A DNA stretch of 10,654 nucleotides, taken from Nitrospirae bacterium CG2_30_53_67. Lineage in GTDB: Bacteria; CG2-30-53-67. The stretch lies in the NCBI GenBank assembly GCA_001873285.1, contig MNYV01000048.1:1-10654 (forward strand), in the 5' to 3' direction. This document shows, in pieces, positions 5,905 to 10,654 of this stretch; the first letter of the stretch is position 1; every line of letters begins with the position of its first letter. Both the position numbers and the translations under genes were made by a program. The notes below the pieces were generated by a model. That model was not told the origin of the DNA. It was given only the letters and a program-made list of their open reading frames with translations, and did no database searches.

Positions 5905-5994
5905 ATGAAGAAATGTTCACTTTGTCCCTATTTTTTGGTTGGGACGGCTTTTTATCTCGAAAAAACAACGAAGCCCCGGAATAAAAGGACTTAG
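5905..5994 (+). CDS. Possible 29-residue ORF with a CxxC pair
   Basis: ATG 5905, preceded by GGTGAAGG, encodes MKKCSLCPYFLVGTAFYLEK and a basic tail, stopping at TAG 5992-5994. It is in the same frame as the 52-residue ORF, separated by three consecutive TGA codons and eleven sense codons. Its stop lies in the loop of the possible terminator. The CSLC pair and the hydrophobic centre are the only notable traits. Chance occurrence cannot be excluded. Confidence 0.2.
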   Translation: MKKCSLCPYFLVGTAFYLEKTTKPRNKRT

Positions 5995-6006
5995 GTCCTC
6001 CTTTTT
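5983..6006 (+). terminator. Possible intrinsic terminator upstream of rarA
   Basis: AGGAC (5986-5990), loop TTAG and GTCCT (5995-5999) form a short stem that can be extended by AAAA against TTTT across two bulged C residues. Five T residues follow at 6002-6006. It could end transcription from the 6S RNA and small-ORF region. The stem is short, so confidence is modest. Confidence 0.45.
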
Positions 6007-6188
6007 ACTGACCGGTCTGATCGTTGTCCGATCTTCTTCCTTTGTTTCCCATCCTGTGTGCAAACCATCATCGCAGACGAATTGAGGTTTGAGAACCCCT
6101 TGGGGGCCGGATCGGCTTTAGTTTATTCCGTAAGAGGATCAAAGTCCCTTTTGGAGTCAGGATTTTTCCCCAGGTTTGAGGTGACGTC

Positions 6189-7526
6189 TTGGAACTTTTC
6201 CAACAGGAAGAAAGGCCGGAGACCGAGCAGGATGCCCCCCTGGCATGGCGGATGCGTCCCAAAAGCCTGGACGAGTTTGAGGGGCAGCGTCATCTGCTGG
6301 CCCACGGCAAACCGCTTCGCAGGGCCATTGAGGAGGACCGCATGGCTTCATTTATCTTCTATGGACCCCCTGGGACCGGCAAGACTGCATTGGCGGGCCT
6401 CATGGCTGAAAGAACCGGCGCGGCCTTTGTTGCTTTGAACGCCGTCACAGCCGGAGTCGTGGATATTCGTAAAGCGGCCAGAGACGCGGAAGAGGTGAAA
6501 AAACTCCGGCAGAGAAAGACCATTCTCTTTGTCGACGAGATCCATCGATTCAATAAGATCCAGCAGGATGCCATGCTTCCTGATCTGGAAAAGGGGAAGA
6601 TGATTCTGATCGGCGCTTCTACGGAGAATCCTTTTTTCGCCTTGATCCCGGCCCTCCGTTCCCGTTCCCGGATCCTCGAATTCAAACCGCTTCTTGAAGA
6701 AGAACTGATGCGCATTTTAAGACGCGCCATGGAGGATCCGGTTCGGGGTTTCGGCCGGATCAAAATCCGGATGTCCGAAGAAGCCCTGAAACATATCGTG
6801 ACCCTGGCGGAAGGAGATGCCCGTAAGGCTTTAAACAGCCTGGAAATCGGTGTCCTGTCCACTCTCCCTGTGGACGGGGTTATCGACTTCACTCTCTCCG
6901 TGGCGGAAGAGGCGGTCCAAAAAAAAGCGCTGCTGTACGACAGGGATGGAGACGCCCATTACGATACAGCCTCGGCTTTTATAAAGAGCATGCGGGGTTC
7001 AGACCCGGACGCTGCCATTTACTATTTGGCCAGGATGATTGAAGCGGGTGAAGACCCCCGCTTCATGGCCAGAAGGATCGTGATCTGCGCATCCGAAGAC
7101 GTGGGGAACGCCGACCCGAGAGCGCTTTTGATCGCCGAGGCTGCCCAGCGGGCCGTGGAGAGGGTCGGTATGCCGGAAGCAAGAATCATTCTGGCCCAGG
7201 CGGTCACGTACATCGCCACGGCGCCGAAGAGCAATGCCTCTTATATGGCCGTGGAACAGGCCCTCTCGGACGTCCGTTCCGGGGAGACACTTCCCATCCC
7301 TGATTTCCTCAGGGATTCCCATTATGAGGGCGCCGGATCCTTAGGAAGGGGCAAGGGATACCGGTATCCCCATGATGAACCGGGTCACTTTGTTCCTCAA
7401 AATTACCTCTCCGTGGAGAAACATTATTATCACCCCACAGGCGAGGGGTACGAGCAGGCGATTCGAGAGAGGATGAACGGCTGGAAGAAGAAAAAGGAAG
7501 CCGTCAAAAATGACACGAACCATTAA
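6189..7526 (+). CDS. rarA: Replication-associated recombination protein A (RarA/MgsA AAA+ ATPase)
   Basis: RarA is a cytosolic AAA+ ATPase related to clamp loaders and to RuvB. It acts at stalled forks with SSB and is the bacterial counterpart of yeast Mgs1 and human WRNIP1. The 445-residue product has [20 protein letters not shown], the family's N-terminal box, and Walker A GPPGTGKT (59-66). Walker B ILFVDEIH (112-119), sensor 1 GASTENP (142-148) and an arginine-finger region RSRSR follow. The C-terminal tetramerisation domain contains [20 protein letters not shown], and the sequence ends with the characteristic [15 protein letters not shown] 6189 is the start because GAGGTGA precedes it by four bases and the product then has normal length. 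Only 26 bases separate it from the chosen rny start, so the two probably share a transcript. Confidence 0.95.
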   Translation: MELFQQEERPETEQDAPLAWRMRPKSLDEFEGQRHLLAHGKPLRRAIEEDRMASFIFYGPPGTGKTALAGLMAERTGAAFVALNAVTAGVVDIRKAARDAEEVKKLRQRKTILFVDEIHRFNKIQQDAMLPDLEKGKMILIGASTENPFFALIPALRSRSRILEFKPLLEEELMRILRRAMEDPVRGFGRIKIRMSEEALKHIVTLAEGDARKALNSLEIGVLSTLPVDGVIDFTLSVAEEAVQKKALLYDRDGDAHYDTASAFIKSMRGSDPDAAIYYLARMIEAGEDPRFMARRIVICASEDVGNADPRALLIAEAAQRAVERVGMPEARIILAQAVTYIATAPKSNASYMAVEQALSDVRSGETLPIPDFLRDSHYEGAGSLGRGKGYRYPHDEPGHFVPQNYLSVEKHYYHPTGEGYEQAIRERMNGWKKKKEAVKNDTNH

Positions 7527-7552
7527 CCACTAAGGGGGTGAAGACCATTCAT

Positions 7553-9112
7553 ATGGATTTAATGACCGTACTGTGGATCGTTCTTTCGGGGATCATCGGG
7601 GTCTCTTTAGGATGGATCTTCAGTCAACAGATGTACAAGAGGAAGGCCGGGAAGTCCCGCAAGGAATCCGAAGGGATCATCGTTTCGGCAAAAAAACAGG
7701 CCGATCAGACGGTGAAGGAGGCTCGTCTTGAAGCCAAGGAGATGATCTACCAGGCCCGCTCCGAGTTTGAAAAGGAGACCAAGGACGTCCGTTCCGAACT
7801 CCAGAGCAGGGAGAAGCGTCTCGCTCAGAAAGAAGAAAACATTGAGAAGCGTTTTACCCTGATCGAGAAGAAGGAGTCGGATGTCAAGGGCAGGGAAAAG
7901 GGGCTGATGACCATGGAGAAACGGGTTCAGGAGAAAGAGGCCAAGTACAACCAGGCCTTGGCCGAACAGATCCAGAAGCTGGAACGGATCTCAGGCATGT
8001 CTTCTGAAGAGGCCAAGCGGACCCTGATGCAGAACATGGAGGATGAGGCCCGTTTCGAATCCGCTAAGAATGTGAAGCGGATTCTGGATGAAACCCGGGA
8101 GAACGCGGAGAAAGAGGCAAAAAACATCATCGCCCTGGCCATGCAGAGATGCGCCGCGGACTTTACATCGGAGATCACCGTCTCCGTGGTGAATCTGCCC
8201 AGTGATGAGATGAAGGGGCGGATCATCGGGCGTGAGGGACGGAACATCCGTTCCTTGGAGGCCGCGACCGGCATCGATCTGATTATCGATGACACCCCGG
8301 AAGCCGTGATTCTCTCGGGGTATGATCCGATCCGGAGAGAGGTGGCCCGTATCTCGCTTGAGCGGTTGATCAGCGACGGCAGGATCCACCCGGCGCGAAT
8401 CGAAGAGGTGGTGAACAAGGTCCGTAAGGAAGTTGATCAATCGATTAAGGAAGAAGGAGAGAAGGCCACGTTTGACGTGGGTGTCCATGCGGTGCATCCG
8501 GAGATCATCAAGCTGATCGGCCGTTTGAAATACCGGACCAGTTATGGGCAGAACGTCCTGAATCACTCCGAAGAGGTGGCCTATCTCTGCGGGATCATGG
8601 CCTCGGAACTGAAGCTGGATGTGACCCTGGCCAAACGGGCCGGCCTGCTGCATGACATCGGCAAAGCCGTGGACCATGAAGTCGAGGGGACCCATTCTGC
8701 TATTGGGGCGGACCTGGCGCGGAAATACGGCGAAGATCCCAAAGTGATCAATGCCATTGCCTCGCATCACGATGATGTGGAGGCGATCTGTCCTGAATCC
8801 GTCCTGGTCGCGGCTGCGGATGCGCTCTCAGCGGCAAGGCCCGGCGCGAGAAAAGAGAGCCTGGATGCCTATGTCAAGAGGCTTGAAAAACTCGAAGAGA
8901 TCGCCAACACCTTCGAAGGTGTGGAAAAGTCTTATGCCATACAGGCCGGCCGCGAGGTTCGGATCATCGTCGAGAATGGACAGGTATCCGATGAAAAGGC
9001 GGCGATCATGGTGAGAGATATCTGCAAAAAGATCGAACAGGAATTGACCTATCCAGGCAAGATCAAGGTCACCGTGATCAGGGAGAGCCGTTTTGTGGAA
9101 TACGCAAAATAA
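7553..9112 (+). CDS. rny: Ribonuclease Y
   Basis: RNase Y is a membrane-anchored endoribonuclease that initiates mRNA decay. The 519-residue product has one N-terminal transmembrane helix (about residues 5-25). A long charged coiled coil (about 30-190) follows, then a KH domain with GREGRN (226-231) and [20 protein letters not shown]. The HD phosphohydrolase domain has HSEEVA and LLHDIGKA, the HD pair being H367/D368. The ending RFVEYAK is typical of the family. ATG 7553 gives the usual length (B. subtilis 520 residues). GTG 7538 is in frame, but the ribosome-site-like AAGGGGGTG overlaps it, so it is less likely; ATG 7562 is a third option. The TAA stop merges into an AT-rich palindrome. Gene order rny-ymdB is conserved in many bacteria. 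Confidence 0.95.
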   Translation: MDLMTVLWIVLSGIIGVSLGWIFSQQMYKRKAGKSRKESEGIIVSAKKQADQTVKEARLEAKEMIYQARSEFEKETKDVRSELQSREKRLAQKEENIEKRFTLIEKKESDVKGREKGLMTMEKRVQEKEAKYNQALAEQIQKLERISGMSSEEAKRTLMQNMEDEARFESAKNVKRILDETRENAEKEAKNIIALAMQRCAADFTSEITVSVVNLPSDEMKGRIIGREGRNIRSLEAATGIDLIIDDTPEAVILSGYDPIRREVARISLERLISDGRIHPARIEEVVNKVRKEVDQSIKEEGEKATFDVGVHAVHPEIIKLIGRLKYRTSYGQNVLNHSEEVAYLCGIMASELKLDVTLAKRAGLLHDIGKAVDHEVEGTHSAIGADLARKYGEDPKVINAIASHHDDVEAICPESVLVAAADALSAARPGARKESLDAYVKRLEKLEEIANTFEGVEKSYAIQAGREVRIIVENGQVSDEKAAIMVRDICKKIEQELTYPGKIKVTVIRESRFVEYAK

Positions 9113-9145
9113 ATTTGTTAAACGGTTTAACCGTTAAACAAATTT
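9111..9145. terminator. Long AT-rich palindrome overlapping the rny stop codon
   Basis: 9111-9126 pairs with 9130-9145 over 16 bp with a single A-A mismatch and a three-base loop (TTA). The core is AACGGT/ACCGTT with flanking AAATTTGTT. It begins inside the TAA of rny. No T-tract follows on either strand, so it is not a textbook intrinsic terminator. It would form a stable mRNA 3' end or could be an operator-like palindrome. Confidence 0.5.
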
Positions 9146-9177
9146 AGGATCATCTCCAAAAAAGTGGATGAAAACAT

Positions 9178-9401
9178 CAGGGGTCAAGGGGTCAAGGATT
9201 CCAGGGGTCAAGAGAAGTGCTAAAAACATAAAGGGTCGAGGATTATAGGGTTCAAGGGTTCCAGTGTTTTTCTCTGAAGATTTTGCTTGCGTTCTTGTAC
9301 TCGGTTTACCGGTATCAGTATTTCACTTGAACCCTTGACCCCTCGGCCCCTGGAACCCTATGGATCTTCAACCCTCGAACCCTTTTTACCCACTGGAACC
9401 C
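9178..9401. repeat. G-rich GGGGTCAAGG-type repeat array with inverted arms
   Basis: The left arm (9178-9266) contains AGGGGTCAAG at 9179-9188 and 9203-9212, with degenerate forms GGGTTCAAGGGTTCCAG and GGGTCGAGG. The right arm (9324-9401) carries the same words in reverse complement: CTTGACCCCT (9334-9343), GAACCCTAT (9353-9361) and CACTGGAACCC (9391-9401). GGGTTCCAGTG (9256-9266) is the perfect complement of the last. About 57 bases of unrelated, less G-rich sequence (9267-9323) separate the arms. The array fills most of the rny-ymdB gap, encodes nothing, and could form cruciforms or alternative hairpins. Confidence 0.8.
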
Positions 9402-9447
9402 AAATTTATTCCCCATAATGGGGGAGGGATTATCAGGAAGTTTCCCA

Positions 9448-10227
9448 ATGAAGATCCTTTTTCTCGGCGATATTATCGGTAAGCCCGGCAGGCAGGCGGC
9501 GGCGCGTTCACTTCCGAAACTGATCACCCGGTTCGGAGTCGATCTCTGCGCGGCGAATGGCGAGAACGCCGCCGCAGGCTTCGGGCTGACACCGAAGGTT
9601 TTCGAGGAGCTCAAGGCCATGGAGATCCAGGTCCTGACCTCAGGGAACCATATCTGGAACAAAAAGGAGGTCTACCCGCTTTTGGATGAACAGAAGAATA
9701 TTCTCAGGCCGGCCAATTATCCTCCCGGTGTTCCAGGCCGGGGGAGCTGCGTGGTTTCCACGGCTTCGGGCGAGAAGGTCGCGTTCCTGAACCTGATGGG
9801 AAGGGTTTTCATGAACCCGCTTGACTGCCCCTTCCGGTGCGCGGAGGCCGAGGTGGAGAGGCTCCGGCATGAGACGCCGGTCATCATCGTTGACTTCCAT
9901 GCCGAGGCCACATCCGAAAAGATCGCCATGGGATGGTTCTTAAACGGCAAGGTCAGCGCCGTCCTGGGGACCCATACCCATGTGCAGACCGCGGATGAGA
10001 CGATCCTTCCCGGCGGGACCGCCTATATCACCGACGTGGGGATGACCGGTCCGAGAGACTCGGTCATCGGCGTCAAAAAAGAGATTATCATTGAAAAGTA
10101 CCTCTACCAGATTCCTCAGCGGTTCGACACCGCGAACGGACCCACGCTCCTCTGCGGGGTCCTCCTGGACCTGGATGCCGGCACAGGGAAGGCAAACCAT
10201 ATCCTGCGTCTTAGACTGGAAGACTAA
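9448..10227 (+). CDS. ymdB: YmdB-family metallophosphoesterase (2',3'-cyclic-nucleotide phosphodiesterase)
   Basis: YmdB proteins are dinuclear-metal phosphodiesterases that hydrolyse cyclic nucleotides. In B. subtilis YmdB affects biofilm and motility gene expression and is encoded next to RNase Y. The 259-residue product begins MKILFLGDIIGKPGR (metal ligand D8) and contains ANGENAAAGFG (E39, N40) and TSGNHIWN (N67, H68). DFHAEATSEK (H151) and GTHTHVQTAD (H176, H178) complete the metallophosphoesterase ligand set. ATG 9448 follows AGGAAG by seven bases and matches the family N-terminus; ATG 9418 in frame would add ten residues overlapping that site. The TAA stop (10225-10227) is part of the terminus of repeat copy C. 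Confidence 0.93.
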   Translation: MKILFLGDIIGKPGRQAAARSLPKLITRFGVDLCAANGENAAAGFGLTPKVFEELKAMEIQVLTSGNHIWNKKEVYPLLDEQKNILRPANYPPGVPGRGSCVVSTASGEKVAFLNLMGRVFMNPLDCPFRCAEAEVERLRHETPVIIVDFHAEATSEKIAMGWFLNGKVSAVLGTHTHVQTADETILPGGTAYITDVGMTGPRDSVIGVKKEIIIEKYLYQIPQRFDTANGPTLLCGVLLDLDAGTGKANHILRLRLED

Positions 10228-10441
10228 GTGGTCCTGTTCATAAATATGGTGAAGTATTGGCGGCCTTTTAGCCCTCTTTATTTTATGTCATTCCCGAGGG
10301 TTTAATCGGGAATATGGTTGTTTTGTATGAATAGGTGCTTTCAATTTACGGGTTTTAACGCAAACCAGATCCCCGATAGAGACATTCGGGGATGACGAAT
10401 AATAATATTACGTCATCGTATTTATGAATTTGTGTACTAAG
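10224..10441. repeat. Palindromic element copy C, same family as copy B, filling the ymdB-xseA gap
   Basis: The left terminus 10224-10250 differs from that of copy B at only two of 27 positions; the shared core is TCCTRTTCRTAAATATGGT. The right terminus (10415-10441) pairs with the left over 15 consecutive positions, allowing G-U pairs, and ends in the same CTAAG. The G-U at the T of AAATAT occurs at the same place in copy B. The internal sequence is unrelated to that of B and contains a second palindromic repeat. The left terminus includes the ymdB stop codon. The right terminus places TAAGGA 12 bases before the xseA start. Confidence 0.75.
10287..10396. repeat. Nested palindromic repeat inside copy C (dRS3-like hairpins)
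   Basis: Two hairpins are visible: ATTCCCGA/TCGGGAAT (10290-10297 with 10306-10313) and ATCCCCGA/TCGGGGAT (10369-10376 with 10386-10393). In addition, GTCATTCCCGA at 10287 pairs with TCGGGGATGAC ending at 10396, apart from one G-U, so the pair forms a 110-bp unit with inverted ends. ATTCCC-n8-GGGAAT resembles the arrangement of the dRS3 repeats of Neisseria; homology is not claimed. Confidence 0.65.
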
Positions 10442-10455
10442 GATGAACGCAAATC

Positions 10456-10654
10456 ATGGAAGACCTGCAAAGCCTCCCCTATGATATCCTGACGGTTCAT
10501 GAGCTGACGGCAAGGATCCGCGGCCGGCTGGAAGAGACGTTTCCCTCCGTCTGGGTCACGGGCGAAATATCCAATCTCAAGACTCCCTATTCCGGGCATA
10601 CCTATTTTACACTGAAGGATGAAGAAGCCCAGATCCAGGCTGTGTTCTTCAAAT
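10456..10654 (+). CDS. xseA: Exodeoxyribonuclease VII large subunit, 3' truncated by window
   Basis: XseA with XseB forms a cytosolic exonuclease that degrades single-stranded DNA to oligonucleotides. The 66 complete codons seen encode the N-terminal OB-fold: [20 protein letters not shown] followed by [20 protein letters not shown] and [15 protein letters not shown]. These are the hallmark blocks of XseA, in which 'V.GEISN...SGH.YFTLKD' is highly conserved. ATG 10456 gives the usual short lead into that fold. The only ribosome-site candidate, AAGGA at 10439-10443, is 12 bases away and overlaps the end of repeat copy C. The ymdB-xseA gap is otherwise entirely repeat, so expression may come from read-through or from within the repeat. 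Confidence 0.93.
   Translation, partial: MEDLQSLPYDILTVHELTARIRGRLEETFPSVWVTGEISNLKTPYSGHTYFTLKDEEAQIQAVFFK

Larger units (their letters stand above)
5576..6188. other. Gap of about 600 bases between 6S RNA and rarA without a recognisable long gene
   Basis: Many proteobacteria carry ygfA after 6S RNA; no such gene is present here. The first 60 bases are AT-rich, with TATATATA and an imperfect inverted repeat that may form the 3' end of the 6S transcript. 5669-5994 holds a chain of very short plus-strand ORFs, listed separately. A possible terminator lies at 5983-6006. From 6007 to 6188 there is no feature I can support except the ribosome site GAGGTGA just before rarA; I see no convincing promoter there. 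Confidence 0.6.

Noticed and set aside
5707-5994. Recoding of the three TGA codons (selenocysteine or an alternative code)
   Set aside because: glnD in the same window ends at TGA, there is no selenoprotein-like context or evident SECIS hairpin, and three tandem TGA codons are better explained as termination.
6058-6438. 126-residue plus-strand frame overlapping the start of rarA
   Set aside because: Most of it is an alternative frame of the conserved RarA N-terminus, and the upstream part has no ribosome site or recognisable motif.
7991-8770. 259-residue open frame on the minus strand opposite rny
   Set aside because: It mirrors the codons of the conserved KH and HD region of RNase Y and has no family resemblance of its own.
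10443-10484. ATG at 10443 as an alternative start before xseA
   Set aside because: It is in another frame, stops after 13 codons, and overlaps the clear XseA N-terminus.

Overview
The window is a stretch of bacterial chromosome carrying mostly housekeeping genes. The gene set is glnD (3' end), glgC, a DUF2062 membrane protein, an acetoacetate-decarboxylase-fold protein, holA, rpsT, a zapB-like gene, zapA, 6S RNA, rarA, rny, ymdB and xseA (5' end). Roughly balanced base composition, a proteobacterial-style zapA/6S RNA pair, RNase Y with YmdB, and G-rich intergenic repeat arrays suggest a Gram-negative, deltaproteobacterial (Desulfobacterota) or Nitrospirota-like organism. This placement is an inference; no rRNA is present. 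No phage, CRISPR array, transposase or toxin-antitoxin module is visible.

Layout. 1-210 is the ACT-domain tail of glnD, followed by glgC (326-1555). A near-consensus sigma70 promoter (1601-1629) leads to a DUF2062 gene (1701-2150), an acetoacetate-decarboxylase-like gene (2244-2987) and holA (3007-4020). holA converges on rpsT (4227-4499, minus strand), and the gap between them is filled by palindromic repeats. A divergent promoter region (about 4515-4657) serves rpsT on one side and the zapB-like/zapA pair on the other. 6S RNA, with its own strong promoter, follows zapA. Next come about 600 bases holding only very short overlapping ORFs and a possible terminator. rarA, rny, ymdB and xseA follow on the plus strand, with repeat-rich gaps after rny and after ymdB.

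How the genes work together. The middle links a division regulator (ZapA and a ZapB-like coiled coil) to the RNA polymerase regulator 6S RNA. The right half holds replication-fork maintenance (RarA), mRNA turnover (RNase Y with its usual neighbour YmdB) and exonuclease VII.

The most unusual content is intergenic. A palindromic element family with terminal inverted repeats of about 27 bp occurs as two full copies and one shortened copy. Its ends overlap the stop codons of holA, rpsT and ymdB, and one end also supplies purines just before xseA. It looks like a non-autonomous (MITE- or REP-like) element that settles at gene 3' ends, and one copy encloses a second palindromic repeat. A separate array of GGGGTCAAGG-type repeats with inverted arms fills the rny-ymdB gap. 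The chain of tiny ORFs after 6S RNA, where many proteobacteria carry ygfA, also merits attention.
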